Of a stretch of 64,000 nt of DNA, positions 53,586 to 63,281 are shown piece by piece. The translations under genes and the position numbers were made by a program. The first letter of the stretch is position 1. Every line of letters starts with the position of its first letter. This DNA is from Exiguobacterium oxidotolerans JCM 12280 (GTDB taxonomy: Bacteria; Bacillota; Bacilli; Exiguobacteriales; Exiguobacteriaceae). Location of the stretch: assembly GCF_000702625.1 (NCBI RefSeq), contig NZ_JNIS01000001.1, positions 2,422,001-2,486,000 of the forward strand. Direction: 5' to 3'. Under the pieces are notes generated by a model that saw nothing but the letters and a program-made list of their open reading frames with translations, had not been told where the DNA came from and made no database searches.

Positions 53586-54938
53586 ATGAATGGATTTACC
53601 CATTTTGATTTGCACCCGTTCGTCGTCGAAGCACTCGAAGACGCACGTATTAAAAAACCAACGGATATTCAATCACGGATTATTCCGGCTGCCCTTAAGG
53701 GTCGCGATATCATTGGTCAATCACAAACTGGAACAGGGAAGACATTGTCATTCCTCTTACCGATGGTTCAAAACATCAATCCAGAATTACAAGAAATGCA
53801 AGCGATCATCGTTGCACCGACACGTGAATTAGCATGGCAAATCCACGAAGAATTAAAATCAATTCTCGTGAAGAACCCAGACTATATCAAAACGAGCCTC
53901 ATCACAGGTGGGATGGATCGTGAACGTCAAATCGGGCGCGTCAAAGTTTCACCACAAATCGTCATCGGAACACCGGGACGGATTTTAGACCTCTTTAAAG
54001 AGCAAGCGTTAAAACCGCACTTCGTCAAAAACTATGTCATCGATGAAGCCGATCAAATGCTCGATATGGGCTTCTTGCCTGAAGTGGACCGGATTGCCCA
54101 AGCGCTTCCTGAGAAACTTCAGATGATGGTCTTCTCAGCGACGATTCCTGAGAAACTTCAACCGTTTCTCAAGAAGTATATGAACAACCCACGTTATGCA
54201 CATGTTGATCCAAAACAACAGACGGCGAAAAAAATCGTCCACCATACGGTTCCCGTCAAGCACCGTGATCGTTCAGACTTAGCGTTGAAATTAGCAAAAG
54301 CACTCAATCCGTATATCTGTCTCGTCTTTACGAACACGAAAACAGAAGCGATTGAACTTGAAGCATCATTCCTTGAAGCAGGCTTGAATGTCGGTTCACT
54401 CCACGGTGACCTACCCGCACGACGCCGGAAACAAGCAATCAAAGAAATCAATGAAGCGAAATTCCAATACGTTATCGTAACGGACTTAGCAGCACGCGGC
54501 ATTGATATCTCGGGTGTCTCGCATGTCATCAACCACGGGATTCCGAAAGATCTTGATTTTTATGTGCACCGTGTCGGCCGGACGGGTCGAGTCGACCAAG
54601 AAGGACTTGCGTACACGTTGTTTGAAGATCATGAGAATGGTTCAATCAACCGCCTTGAAGACCGTGGCATCGAATTCATCAACGTCGATGTCAAGAGTGG
54701 TCAAGTCAGCGAAGTCAAAGAACGTCGTCGTGCGAAACCACACATGAAGACGGCTGTCTCGAAAACGGCACATAGCCGTTTATCAGGTGAAGCGGCTAAA
54801 GCGAAAAAACGCGTCAAACCTGGCTATAAAAAGAAACACCAGTATAAGTTAAAAGAAACAGCAAAACGTGAACGGATTAAAGAACAGCGTGGCGTCGGAC
54901 GTGCAGAACGTAAGGCAAATGCGAGTAAATCAAAATAA
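53586..54938 (+). CDS. cshB: DEAD-box RNA helicase CshB
   Basis: ATP-dependent RNA helicase of 450 residues. Motifs in order: Q-motif region FTHFDLHPFVVEAL, motif I SQTGTGKTLSF, Ia APTRELAWQ, DEAD variant IDEADQML, SAT in VFSATIP, motif IV VFTNTKTEA, V TDLAARGIDI and VI HRVGRTGR. A Lys/Arg-rich tail binds RNA. CshB-type helicases aid RNA folding, turnover and ribosome assembly in the cold. ATG 53586 is chosen for its spacing after AAGGAAGG; GTG 53577 lies inside that site. Its location before nfo matches yqfR in Bacillus. Confidence 0.94.
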   Translation: MNGFTHFDLHPFVVEALEDARIKKPTDIQSRIIPAALKGRDIIGQSQTGTGKTLSFLLPMVQNINPELQEMQAIIVAPTRELAWQIHEELKSILVKNPDYIKTSLITGGMDRERQIGRVKVSPQIVIGTPGRILDLFKEQALKPHFVKNYVIDEADQMLDMGFLPEVDRIAQALPEKLQMMVFSATIPEKLQPFLKKYMNNPRYAHVDPKQQTAKKIVHHTVPVKHRDRSDLALKLAKALNPYICLVFTNTKTEAIELEASFLEAGLNVGSLHGDLPARRRKQAIKEINEAKFQYVIVTDLAARGIDISGVSHVINHGIPKDLDFYVHRVGRTGRVDQEGLAYTLFEDHENGSINRLEDRGIEFINVDVKSGQVSEVKERRRAKPHMKTAVSKTAHSRLSGEAAKAKKRVKPGYKKKHQYKLKETAKRERIKEQRGVGRAERKANASKSK

Positions 54939-54951
54939 GTCATGTTTCCCT

Positions 54952-54994
54952 ATGGGTGAGAAGAACCTTCTTATCCGTAGGTTTTTTTGTTTTT
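54952..54994 (+). terminator. Terminator after cshB
   Basis: CCTATGGGTGAGAAG and CTTCTTATCCGTAGG pair (with G-U pairs) around AAC, followed by a T run. Confidence 0.8.
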
Positions 54995-55042
54995 TTTCCG
55001 ACATTTGGTACACTGTAGAAAGAGCGAAAGGTGGAATACAGG

Positions 55043-55942
55043 ATGAAAATTGGTTCACACGTCTCCTTATCGGGGAAAAAGATGTTACTTGGTGCAAGTG
55101 AGGAAGCGGCTTCATATGGCGCGACAACAATGATGGTGTATACAGGCGCACCGCAAAACACAAGAAGAAAACCGATTGAAGAGCTACGGATTGCAGAAGG
55201 ATTACAGCATATGGAGGCGAATGGGATTGAAGAAATCGTCGTCCATGCCCCATATATCATCAATCTCGGCAATACGACGAAACCGGAAACTTTTGAACTA
55301 GCGGTATCGTTCCTCGGTGAAGAAATCCGGCGAGCGGAAGCACTTGAAAAGGCGCAACATATCGTCTTACACCCGGGTGCCCATGTCGGTGCCGGTGAGG
55401 ATATCGGAATTAAACGAATCATCGAAGGATTGAACGAAGTCTTATCTGGAAATGAAAAAGTAAAAATCGCGCTCGAGACGATGGCCGGAAAAGGGTCTGA
55501 AATCGGGAAGACATTTGAAGAATTGGCACAAATCATTGATGGGGTCACACACAACGACCGTTTGTCGATCTGCCTCGATACGTGTCACGTCCATGATGCA
55601 GGATACGATATCGTCCATGATTTAGACGGTGTCCTCGAACGGTTTGACCGAATCGTCGGGATTGATCGTCTTGGTGTCATTCATGTCAATGATTCGAAAA
55701 ACGTCCGTGGTGCGAAAAAAGACCGTCATGAAAACATTGGCTTTGGTGAGATTGGATTTGATACATTACATCGGATTGTCCATCATGACGCGCTTGCACA
55801 CCTACCGAAGATTTTAGAAACACCGTATATCGGTTTGGATCCAAAAAAGAAGGTAGCGCCTTACAAAGAAGAAATCGCGATGTTACGTTCAGGGAACTTT
55901 GATGCAGAGTGGCGTTTACCGCTCATCGGTACATCCATCTAA
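55043..55942 (+). CDS. nfo: Endonuclease IV (AP endonuclease)
   Basis: Zinc-dependent AP endonuclease of 299 residues for base excision repair. It begins [39 protein letters not shown], and has [56 protein letters not shown] and [10 protein letters not shown], giving the full set of metal-binding His, Glu and Asp residues. ATG 55043 follows AAAGGTGG by 8 bases; GTG 55031 is part of that site. Confidence 0.97.
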   Translation: MKIGSHVSLSGKKMLLGASEEAASYGATTMMVYTGAPQNTRRKPIEELRIAEGLQHMEANGIEEIVVHAPYIINLGNTTKPETFELAVSFLGEEIRRAEALEKAQHIVLHPGAHVGAGEDIGIKRIIEGLNEVLSGNEKVKIALETMAGKGSEIGKTFEELAQIIDGVTHNDRLSICLDTCHVHDAGYDIVHDLDGVLERFDRIVGIDRLGVIHVNDSKNVRGAKKDRHENIGFGEIGFDTLHRIVHHDALAHLPKILETPYIGLDPKKKVAPYKEEIAMLRSGNFDAEWRLPLIGTSI

Positions 55943-55961
55943 ACGAGAGAGGTGTTAGTTC

Positions 55962-56576
55962 GTGTGCCATCTACTAGTCGTTGATGAATCAGATTTTGCT
56001 TTACGGCAGGCGGTCGTTCATTATTATGAAACGAAGGAACCCTTTTATTTACCAGCAGATTTAGAAGCGGGTGAAGAAGTTTTTTTAGCGACAAAAATGG
56101 GGATAATCGCTTATGCGGAAACGTTGTTCAGTGAGTATACGACACGCCCATCTGATCCTCACTGGCGAGTAGAGGCAGACGGAGTCGAGCGGACATATGC
56201 GTGTCTTGATTTAATTAGCGTCGATTTACATCATCCGTTACTTGGCACACCACTGACCGATTTGAAGGTTGAATCGGGGATGGTTCAGGTGAGCGTTCGT
56301 CAACGCTTGGTCGAGGCGTGGCAGTACGGGTATTTAGAAACCGACGTTACGACGATTGAGGAAGCGAAGCAACGCAGGCAGGAGAAATTTCATGAGCGGA
56401 ATCATATCGGTCAGTTAGCGGAAGCTTGCGAACATTGTGGGCAAACAAATCAGTCGATTTTAGAGTGGCATCAGGAAAACAATCAGTTCCTGACGCTCTG
56501 TCCTTCATGCCATCGGTTAGCCCATCAAAGGTCTGATTCTTTAACCGATGTTGCCGCAACCTCAGATGAACCGTAA
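55962..56576 (+). CDS. HNH-like protein with C-terminal zinc cluster
   Basis: Protein of 204 residues that I do not place in a named family. The N-terminal two-thirds is mixed alpha/beta without clear motifs. The C-terminal part has CEHCGQTNQ, then EWHQENN, then LCPSCHRLAHQ: two CxxC pairs with histidines between, the layout of an HNH (zinc-finger) nuclease domain. The start is GTG 55962, 7 bases after GAGAGGTG, and 19 bases behind nfo, so the two are probably co-transcribed. Link to DNA repair is possible by context only. Confidence 0.7.
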   Translation: MCHLLVVDESDFALRQAVVHYYETKEPFYLPADLEAGEEVFLATKMGIIAYAETLFSEYTTRPSDPHWRVEADGVERTYACLDLISVDLHHPLLGTPLTDLKVESGMVQVSVRQRLVEAWQYGYLETDVTTIEEAKQRRQEKFHERNHIGQLAEACEHCGQTNQSILEWHQENNQFLTLCPSCHRLAHQRSDSLTDVAATSDEP

Positions 56577-56580
56577 GAAA

Positions 56581-56630
56581 GTTGATAGTGACAAGATGTT
56601 CACACATCGAATCACTATCAGCTTTTTTTA
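56581..56630 (+). terminator. Terminator after the HNH-like gene
   Basis: GTTGATAGTGA and TCACTATCAGC pair around a long loop and are followed by a seven-T run. Confidence 0.75.
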
Positions 56631-56646
56631 TTTTAAAGGAACGTGC

Positions 56647-56673
56647 TATAATCAATAATGATAATTGTTATCA
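56647..56673 (+). promoter_or_regulatory. feo promoter -10 box with overlapping Fur box
   Basis: TATAAT (56647-56652) is followed by TGATAATTGTTATCA (56659-56673), matching the core of the Fur box (TGATAAT...ATTATCA). The site covers the expected transcription start, fitting iron-dependent repression of feoAB. Confidence 0.8.
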
Positions 56674-56703
56674 ATGAAAAATGTATTAGATGGGGGAACC
56701 ATA

Positions 56704-56940
56704 ATGATTGATTTAGCAACGATTCCAATCAACAAACCCGTTGTTATGACCAACTTAAATAAAATCGAGGATCGATTGCGAAGACGTTTACTCGCGCTTG
56801 GTTTTTATGAAGGCTGTCCAGTCGTTGTCAAGAGACGGGCGAGCTTTCAAGGTCCTCTGACAATAGAACAAAGAGATCATCATCAAATGATTGCGATTCG
56901 TCGCAGCGATGCAAAAAAGATTGAGGTGTATTCACCATGA
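56704..56940 (+). CDS. feoA: Ferrous iron transport protein FeoA
   Basis: Small SH3-like cytosolic protein of 78 residues that assists FeoB. It has LNKIEDRLRRRLLALGFYEGCPVVVKRRAS and IAIRRSDAKKIEV, the typical FeoA pattern. The start is ATG 56704, 7 bases after TGGGGG; further upstream in-frame codons overlap the Fur box. ATGA overlap with feoB. Confidence 0.93.
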   Translation: MIDLATIPINKPVVMTNLNKIEDRLRRRLLALGFYEGCPVVVKRRASFQGPLTIEQRDHHQMIAIRRSDAKKIEVYSP

Positions 56941-58913
56941 CGCAACGGATTGCTTTACTCGGTAACCCGAACACAGGGAAGACGTCATTATTCAACCGCT
57001 TGACCGGATCATATGCCCATGTCGGCAACTGGTCAGGAGTAACGGTGGATAAAAAAATCGGAAAATTACACGGTGGGCGGGGACACCTAGTCGATTTGCC
57101 CGGCGTCTACGATTTGGACCCGTTATCGGCCGATGAAGCGGTCGTCGCCCGTTTTTTAATGGAAGAACAATTCGATGCTATGATTAATATCATCGATGCA
57201 TCGCAGTTAGAGCGGAACTTGCAATTGACGGCACAGCTGCTTGAGATTGGAAAACCACTCCAAATTGGATTGAATATGATTGACGTCGCGATCAATCGGG
57301 GAACACAGATTGATGCGAAGGCACTTGCCGCGGCACTTGGGGTAGAAGTATTTCCGATTGTCGCCCGGACTGGAGACGGTTGTGATGTATTATTAACATC
57401 ACTCCACACAGAAGACGTTACTCCACTGCATATTGACTACGGAGAGGCAACGGAACAGGCGATTACAGCAATTATGGAACAAGCAACGCTGCAATTGAAC
57501 GAACGCTGGATGGCTGTCCAATACTTGGCTGGGAATCGTGTTTTCGTTGAACACCTGGAGCGACGTTCACCTCCAATTATCGAAATTCGAAAACAACTCG
57601 AAGCTCAACTCGGTCGTTTCATTCATGCTCACATTACAGAGTGTCGCCGAAACTGGGCAATCGCGATGCGAGCGAGTGCTGTCGTCGAAGAGAAGACGGA
57701 TCAAAAAACGTGGACCGACCGGATTGATACAGTCGTTACGCATCCGATTTTCGGGTTACCAATCTTTTTCGCCGTATTGTACGGATTATTTCATATCACA
57801 TTTAATTGGGTCGGCTCTCCATTATCGGACCTCTTATCGGCCTTCATCGAAGGACCGCTCTCAGCAGGTGTTGTATGGATACTAAGTGTAATCGGGGCAT
57901 CTGGATTCATCCAAGATTTATTAATTGATGGCGTCATTGCAGGGGTCGGTGGTGTATTAGTGTTTGTCCCGCAAATCTTCGTCTTGTTTTTCTTCATCTC
58001 ATTTCTCGAAGATTCAGGGTACATGGCTCGCGTCGCAATCGTCATGGACCGTTTCATGCAAATGGTTGGCTTGAACGGAAAAAGTTTTATTCCGATGATC
58101 ATCGGTTTCGGCTGTAACGTTCCTGGTATCATGGCAGCACGTTCGGTCGAAGAAGAGCGGGAACGACTTGTGACGATTTTCATCTCACCGTTCATGTCTT
58201 GTTCAGCACGACTGCCGATTTATGCCGTATTCGCGGGTAGCTTTTTTGCGAGTAATCAAGCATTGATTGTCTTATCACTTTATATTTTAGGGATCGTACT
58301 TGCGCTGATTGCGGCAAAAGTATTTTCAAAAATCCTAGCGGCCGAAGATGCGACAAGTCTCTTCATGGTCGAACAACCACCATACCGAGTACCACAATGG
58401 TTGACGTTATGGCGGAGTACATGGCAAAAAGGAAAAGGGTTTGTTCGAAAAGCCGGTACGTTCATCTTTGGGGGATCGGTCGTCATTTGGTTACTCGCTT
58501 ATACGGGACCAGCTGGATTCGATGTCAATATGAATGATAGTTTTCTCGCGATGATCGGTGGAGTGATTGCAATGCTCCTCGTTCCAATCGGCTTCGGGAC
58601 ATGGCAGGCAGGTGCTGCCTTAATCACTGGATTTTTGGCGAAGGAAGTCGTTGTCTCGACGATGGCCATCATCTATGCGGTGAATGAGTCAGAACTCGGT
58701 CGTCAGTTGTCAGGGCAGTTCACGCCACTCAGTGCCTATAGTTTCATGGCATTCGTATTACTGTATGTCCCGTGTCTTGCGACCGTCGCCGTCATTCGAC
58801 GTGAAGTCGGAAGCGCGAAGCTGACGTGGGTTGCAAGTCTCTATGGACTGTTCGTCGCCTATGGTGTCTCCTTCATCATTTATCAAACAGGTCTACTACT
58901 CGGTTTTTCATAA
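56937..58913 (+). CDS. feoB: Ferrous iron transporter FeoB
   Basis: Fe(II) transporter of 658 residues. The N-terminal G domain has GNPNTGKTSLFNRLTG, the SYAHVGNWSGVTVDKK switch, VDLPGVYDLDPLSADE and NMID. A helical GDI-like part follows, then two Gate domains with about eight or more membrane helices. FIPMIIGFGCNVPGIMAARS carries the conserved Cys, with PFMSCSARLPIYAVF and the second FLAKEVVVSTM. Repressed by Fur according to the upstream site; coupled to feoA. Confidence 0.97.
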   Translation: MTQRIALLGNPNTGKTSLFNRLTGSYAHVGNWSGVTVDKKIGKLHGGRGHLVDLPGVYDLDPLSADEAVVARFLMEEQFDAMINIIDASQLERNLQLTAQLLEIGKPLQIGLNMIDVAINRGTQIDAKALAAALGVEVFPIVARTGDGCDVLLTSLHTEDVTPLHIDYGEATEQAITAIMEQATLQLNERWMAVQYLAGNRVFVEHLERRSPPIIEIRKQLEAQLGRFIHAHITECRRNWAIAMRASAVVEEKTDQKTWTDRIDTVVTHPIFGLPIFFAVLYGLFHITFNWVGSPLSDLLSAFIEGPLSAGVVWILSVIGASGFIQDLLIDGVIAGVGGVLVFVPQIFVLFFFISFLEDSGYMARVAIVMDRFMQMVGLNGKSFIPMIIGFGCNVPGIMAARSVEEERERLVTIFISPFMSCSARLPIYAVFAGSFFASNQALIVLSLYILGIVLALIAAKVFSKILAAEDATSLFMVEQPPYRVPQWLTLWRSTWQKGKGFVRKAGTFIFGGSVVIWLLAYTGPAGFDVNMNDSFLAMIGGVIAMLLVPIGFGTWQAGAALITGFLAKEVVVSTMAIIYAVNESELGRQLSGQFTPLSAYSFMAFVLLYVPCLATVAVIRREVGSAKLTWVASLYGLFVAYGVSFIIYQTGLLLGFS

Positions 58914-58929
58914 GCTTGGAGGGAATTAC

Positions 58930-59112
58930 ATGCATCTTGTCGATATCATGATTGGATTGATCATTTTTGGATACGCAGGTTATTCTTTAGTTCGTTTTAC
59001 GAAAAAGGCGAAAAAGGGAAAATGTGCGACGTGTGAAGTAGAACCAACGTGTAAAACAGCTTGTGATGATGTGAACTGGGATCATGTCATCGCCGAAGCA
59101 TTGAAGAAATAA
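58930..59112 (+). CDS. FeoB-associated Cys-rich membrane protein
   Basis: Protein of 60 residues: one membrane helix (about 4-24), a basic stretch KKAKKGK, then a Cys-rich tail CATCEVEPTCKTACDD with four cysteines. This matches the small FeoB-associated Cys-rich family that stands in for FeoC. ATG 58930 follows TTGGAGGGA. It is the last gene of the Fur-controlled operon and may bind iron or assist FeoB. Confidence 0.88.
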   Translation: MHLVDIMIGLIIFGYAGYSLVRFTKKAKKGKCATCEVEPTCKTACDDVNWDHVIAEALKK

Positions 59113-59160
59113 AAAAACGTTCGTCTCGTCCTAAAAAAGGGATGAGGCGAACGTTTTTTT
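59111..59160. terminator. Terminator between the feo operon and the XapX gene
   Basis: AAAAAACGTTCG and CGAACGTTTTTT with an inner CTCGTCC/GGGATGAG stem form a strong, nearly symmetric hairpin serving both convergent genes. Confidence 0.9.
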
Positions 59161-59167
59161 GGTTTCA

Positions 59168-59341
59168 TTAAAACGGCCAACGATCGGCAACGAATAGAAA
59201 TACTTTCATTCCGAGGAAGACACCAAAAATTCCGACGATTGCGGGGAAGACAGGTGGTGCCGGGATTGGTAATTTAAGAGCGGTAAAGACGACACCACAA
59301 ATGATGCCGGCAAGTAGCGATAATAAAATTTGTTGTAGCAT
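59168..59341 (-). CDS. XapX-domain membrane protein
   Basis: Protein of 57 residues made of two hydrophobic helices joined by a Pro-rich turn: LSLLAGIICGVVFTALKLPIPAPPVFPAIVGIFGVFLGMKV, the XapX domain pattern. Function unknown. ATG 59341 is chosen because AAAGGA lies 9 bases upstream; the longer frame from 59362 would start inside that region. Its own promoter (TTGTTT-17-TATAAT on the minus strand) lies upstream. Confidence 0.82.
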   Translation of the reverse strand: MLQQILLSLLAGIICGVVFTALKLPIPAPPVFPAIVGIFGVFLGMKVFLFVADRWPF

Positions 59342-59382
59342 GAGTTCCAGTCCTTTCTTCATATAAAAACGCTTACACTTTC

Positions 59383-59411
59383 ATTATATGAAGATGTCTG
59401 ACGTTAAACAA
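59383..59411 (-). promoter_or_regulatory. Promoter of the XapX gene
   Basis: On the minus strand: TTGTTT, 17 bases, TATAAT, located between the ppk stop and the XapX start. Confidence 0.6.
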
Positions 59412-59414
59412 CAT

Positions 59415-61574
59415 TTATTTTTGAGGTGATTGTGGCTCGAACGAGATTTTATCTTCCTTTCGTTCAATGGCAATCCATTTATGTTCGAGTGGGTTTTCGA
59501 ATGATGGTTTTGATTTTAATTTGTCGTTCGTATAATGTTGAATCAAGATTTGCGATTCACATGCTTGTTTACCACGCGTGACGTAAGCGTATTCTCCATC
59601 CGCCCCTTGTTCCCGTGCTTTGACATTGTCCGCCAGTGTCATCGCGAGGCAATCCTTCAAGTACTCTTTATGATCTTCATCGATGATCGGGAATAAGATT
59701 TCAATGCGTTTGCGCATATTTCGTGTCATCCAGTCGGCACTCGAACAGTAAATCAGTTCTTCTCCGTTATGGTGGAAATAAAAGATTCGTGAGTGCTCCA
59801 AGTATCGATCGACGACAGACGTGACTCTGATGTTTTCTGAAACACCTTTGATTTGTGGACGGAGACAACAGACGCCACGGACAATCAGTTCGATGCGGAC
59901 ACCGGCACGTGATGCTTGATAGAGCTTCGTGATGATTTCTTTTTCCGTCAAACTGTTCATCTTCGCGACGATTCGACCGTTGCCATGTTTTTTATGAAAT
60001 TTGATCTCGTCTTCAATCAATGACAAGAATTTTTCAAGCATCGAATTAGGGGACGTGTGGATTGCATTCCATTTCGGTTGTTCCCCGTATCCGGATAACC
60101 AGTTGAAGAAGTTTGTCGCATCTTCCGCTAATTGTTCGCGGACGGTCAGTAGACCGATGTCGGTATAAAGTTTCGCCGTTGAATCGTTATAATTTCCCGT
60201 CCCGAGATGGACGAAGCGTTGAATTCGTCCTTCTTGGAGACGGACGATCAAGGTGATTTTTGAGTGCGTCTTTAAGTCACTATACCCATAGATGACGTGG
60301 GCACCGACTTTTTCAAGTTGTTTTGCCCACTCGATGTTCTTCGCTTCATCAAACCGGGCTTTCAGCTCGACGAGAACGGTAACCTGTTTCCCGTTTTCGA
60401 CGGCCGTCTTTAAAGCTTTAATGATAGGGGAGTCCCCTGAGACACGGTAAAGCGTTTGTTTAATTGCGAGTACGTTCGGATCATTAGCCGCCTGACCAAT
60501 CAGACGGACGATTGGATCGAACGTATGGTACGGGTGATGTAACAAATAATCGCGTTGTAAAATCTGATCGAATAAATTTTTCGATTGTTCGAGCGCAGGT
60601 GGTTCGACTGGCATGATCGTTTGATAGATCAGGTGGTCGTACTCGACACCAATTTGACTATAAAAGGCGAAAGCGAACGTTAAATCGATTGGACCGTCGA
60701 CGGCGAAAATATCGCGATCTTGTAAGTCGAGCACGTCGCGTAACATGTTGAGGAGTTCTGTATTGATGGCATTCTTTTGAATCTCGAGACGAATCCCGAC
60801 CCCCCATCGGCGTTTTTTTAATTCCTTTTCAATCAGTTTCAAAATGTCGTGTGTCCCTTCTTCATGAAACGGGAGATCGGCATTTCGTGTGATGCGAAAT
60901 GGCATCGCAGACAGAACACGATAACCTTTAAAGAGCGAATCGATGAAGGAGATAATGACATCTTCGAGTAAGATGACGGCCGTCGTCTCTTCATCGTCGA
61001 CCGGTAAATCGACGAACCGCGGTAAGACGGCAGGGACTTGGACGAGCGCTAAGTTCCGCTTTGAACCATCCTCTGCTTCGAGTGCAGTCGCGATATTGAG
61101 CGACTTCGATGATAACATCGGAAAGGGGCGATAGGCATCGACTGCGACCGGCGTCAGGACAGGGAAAACTTGATCACGGAAAAACGCCTTCACATATTCG
61201 GCCTGAACTTCGTTTAATTCCTCGTGCTTTAAAAAGAAAATCGACTCTTTCTTTAAAGCAGTACTAATTTCCTTGAATGCCTCATATTGCTGTTCGACGA
61301 GCTCTTTTGTTTTCGCGGCAATTGCGCGCAGTTGCTGCTTCGGCGTCAACTGCTGTTTGTTTTCCGGCTTGTTGAACCCGGCGAGGACCTCATCCTTTAA
61401 TCCACCGACACGTACCATATAAAATTCGTCCAGGTTGGAGCTGAAAATTCCTAAAAACTTCAGTCGTTCCATCAACGGATTTCGTGTATCTAAGACTTCT
61501 CCGAGCACACGTTCATTAAACTGGAGCCAACTGATTTCGCGATTATTAAAGTAGTCTGGAGAATCGAATTTCAT
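59415..61574 (-). CDS. ppk: Polyphosphate kinase PPK1
   Basis: Cytosolic enzyme of 719 residues that reversibly makes polyphosphate from ATP. The N-domain has NNREISWLQFNERVLGEVLD and the head domain LKFLGIFSSNLDEFYMVRVGG. Catalytic segments are TLYRVSGDSPI, LVELKARFDEAKNIEWAK, RFVHLGTGNYNDSTAKLYTD with the phosphorylated histidine, and RIFYFHHNGEELIYCSSADWM with the second conserved histidine. Its ATG overlaps the ppx stop, so the polymer-making and polymer-degrading enzymes are produced together. Confidence 0.97.
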   Translation of the reverse strand: MKFDSPDYFNNREISWLQFNERVLGEVLDTRNPLMERLKFLGIFSSNLDEFYMVRVGGLKDEVLAGFNKPENKQQLTPKQQLRAIAAKTKELVEQQYEAFKEISTALKKESIFFLKHEELNEVQAEYVKAFFRDQVFPVLTPVAVDAYRPFPMLSSKSLNIATALEAEDGSKRNLALVQVPAVLPRFVDLPVDDEETTAVILLEDVIISFIDSLFKGYRVLSAMPFRITRNADLPFHEEGTHDILKLIEKELKKRRWGVGIRLEIQKNAINTELLNMLRDVLDLQDRDIFAVDGPIDLTFAFAFYSQIGVEYDHLIYQTIMPVEPPALEQSKNLFDQILQRDYLLHHPYHTFDPIVRLIGQAANDPNVLAIKQTLYRVSGDSPIIKALKTAVENGKQVTVLVELKARFDEAKNIEWAKQLEKVGAHVIYGYSDLKTHSKITLIVRLQEGRIQRFVHLGTGNYNDSTAKLYTDIGLLTVREQLAEDATNFFNWLSGYGEQPKWNAIHTSPNSMLEKFLSLIEDEIKFHKKHGNGRIVAKMNSLTEKEIITKLYQASRAGVRIELIVRGVCCLRPQIKGVSENIRVTSVVDRYLEHSRIFYFHHNGEELIYCSSADWMTRNMRKRIEILFPIIDEDHKEYLKDCLAMTLADNVKAREQGADGEYAYVTRGKQACESQILIQHYTNDKLKSKPSFENPLEHKWIAIERKEDKISFEPQSPQK

Positions 61575-63109
61575 GAAGAAAGACTTCCTTTCGTTTGCAG
61601 TTCAATCGACTGGTCGATGACACGTTCGAGATGTTTTTTTTGTTTTTCGGCTTTTTCGACTTCGAATCCATAATCATGATCACCCGTATCGAGCGTCAGG
61701 AGAAGTGCCTCATTTTCAATGTGCAGTTCGACACTGTCGACGGCGCGACGCTCCGTCACGTCGAGGGCATCGGCAAGCTTAAGAAGTGATCCAAGCAAAT
61801 CAAACCGCTCGATTGATTTATCGGAAAACCAATCTTTAAATGGTTTCAAGAGTTGTTGCATCCGTTTTGACGATGAGTAAGAACTGACGAGGGCGAGCGC
61901 AAGGCGATCTTTATGCGTCATGCCTTTCAAGTCCGTATTCGTCAATAAATAAAAGGTCTGGTTCGAACGCGTATCAGGATTGATATACTGTCCGCAGTAA
62001 AGCAGACGACTCGCCGAATCAAGTAGTCGCAAATCGGCGGCGCGTTCCGGAATGATGTCGAGTGAGACGAGTTGACGGTAAAGTGATTTAGCAAGGGTGC
62101 CAAGATAATTCATCCGGTCGCGATTGACTTTATAATCGCTCTCGAGTTGAAACAGGCTTTCTTCGCGAACGTTCTCAACACGGCGTTGGTTACCTTCATG
62201 TAAGTCGTACTCATAGACGAGTCCTTCACGCAAACCGTAGTTACTCATCACGAACTGGTCAGCCTCGATATGTAACGCAAGTTCGTGAATCGCAATCAAG
62301 GCAGGTAGGAAGATATCGACGCGATCTTTTGATAACCCTTCAATTTTCCCAAGGTGTTTGGGTGACTTGTCTTCGAGTTCATCTACAAGTTTACCAAGTT
62401 CTTTTGTCCGGACTTGATATTGATGGATCCCGTGAAGTGGATAATCGAGAGTCGACTGATGGATGCGGACGAAGTTTCGGGCAGAACCGCCGACGCCGAT
62501 CAAAGGTAATTTTTTGTCCTTGAGCCATGGTATTTCAGCGAACTGTTCGCGTAAAAATTTGATCAGTTTCTTTTTTTCACCGGACGTCATCGTCTCACCG
62601 GAGATAAACTGGCGTGTCAACGTGACGGCTCCGAACGGAAAACTGTGATAGGCGACCATCTCGCGATTTTCGATTAACGTCACTTCCATCGAACCGCCGC
62701 CGATGTCGACGGAATAACCATCTGTCAAGAAGGTCGAGTTAATGATGGCGAAATAGCCATAGTAGGCTTCTTGCTCGTCGGATAGGATACGCATCGAAAA
62801 TGGAGTCGTCTGGTCAACGGTCTCAACGATTTCCTGGCGATTCGTGGCATTTCGAATGGCAGCTGTCGCGACGCAGAACGTTTCTTCGACGTTATGCGTC
62901 AAACCGATTTCATGAAACCGTTGGAGTGTGTCAGATAAGATGTCGATGCCCGCTTGATCGAGTGCTCCGTCTTGATCGATATGAGCGGATAGTCGAGCGA
63001 CCACCTTCACGTTAATTTTTTCGATGTAGCGACCTGAATCGATTGGATGGAAGATGACGTAACGGATCGAGTTCGATCCGATGTCGATGACTGCTAATTC
63101 GTTTTTCAA
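61571..63109 (-). CDS. ppx: Exopolyphosphatase (Ppx/GppA family)
   Basis: Enzyme of 512 residues with an actin-like ATPase fold that removes terminal phosphate from polyphosphate (and, in some members, from pppGpp). Visible are AVIDIGSNSIRYVIF at the N-terminus, SDEQEAYYGYFA, and YSVDIGGGSMEVTLIEN as the second phosphate loop. A C-terminal HD-like helical domain spans about 315-512. The start is TTG 63109, 11 bases after AAAGGAG; the GTG at 63130 lies upstream of that site. First gene of the ppx-ppk operon. Confidence 0.93.
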   Translation of the reverse strand: MKNELAVIDIGSNSIRYVIFHPIDSGRYIEKINVKVVARLSAHIDQDGALDQAGIDILSDTLQRFHEIGLTHNVEETFCVATAAIRNATNRQEIVETVDQTTPFSMRILSDEQEAYYGYFAIINSTFLTDGYSVDIGGGSMEVTLIENREMVAYHSFPFGAVTLTRQFISGETMTSGEKKKLIKFLREQFAEIPWLKDKKLPLIGVGGSARNFVRIHQSTLDYPLHGIHQYQVRTKELGKLVDELEDKSPKHLGKIEGLSKDRVDIFLPALIAIHELALHIEADQFVMSNYGLREGLVYEYDLHEGNQRRVENVREESLFQLESDYKVNRDRMNYLGTLAKSLYRQLVSLDIIPERAADLRLLDSASRLLYCGQYINPDTRSNQTFYLLTNTDLKGMTHKDRLALALVSSYSSSKRMQQLLKPFKDWFSDKSIERFDLLGSLLKLADALDVTERRAVDSVELHIENEALLLTLDTGDHDYGFEVEKAEKQKKHLERVIDQSIELQTKGSLSS

Positions 63110-63240
63110 AGATATCCCGACTCCTTTCACATATAGTAAACTGTTCCCGAAACGATACGGTGAGAAACGGGAGTGTATCTTTCTTTATTGTACCTTGTCC
63201 TCGACTGAAAAAACGTCAACTCGTGAAAAAGTTACATCAG

Positions 63241-63269
63241 TTGCAACCGTCAGAGGGCAGGGCTATAAT
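63241..63269 (+). promoter_or_regulatory. Sigma-A promoter of the zinc ABC transporter operon
   Basis: TTGCAA, 17 bases, TATAAT, directly upstream of the Zur-like site. Confidence 0.75.
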
Positions 63270-63281
63270 GGAAAAGTTGAT

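Noticed and set aside
54940-55554. 204-codon frame antisense to nfo
   Set aside because: Wholly opposite the conserved nfo gene and passing through a terminator.
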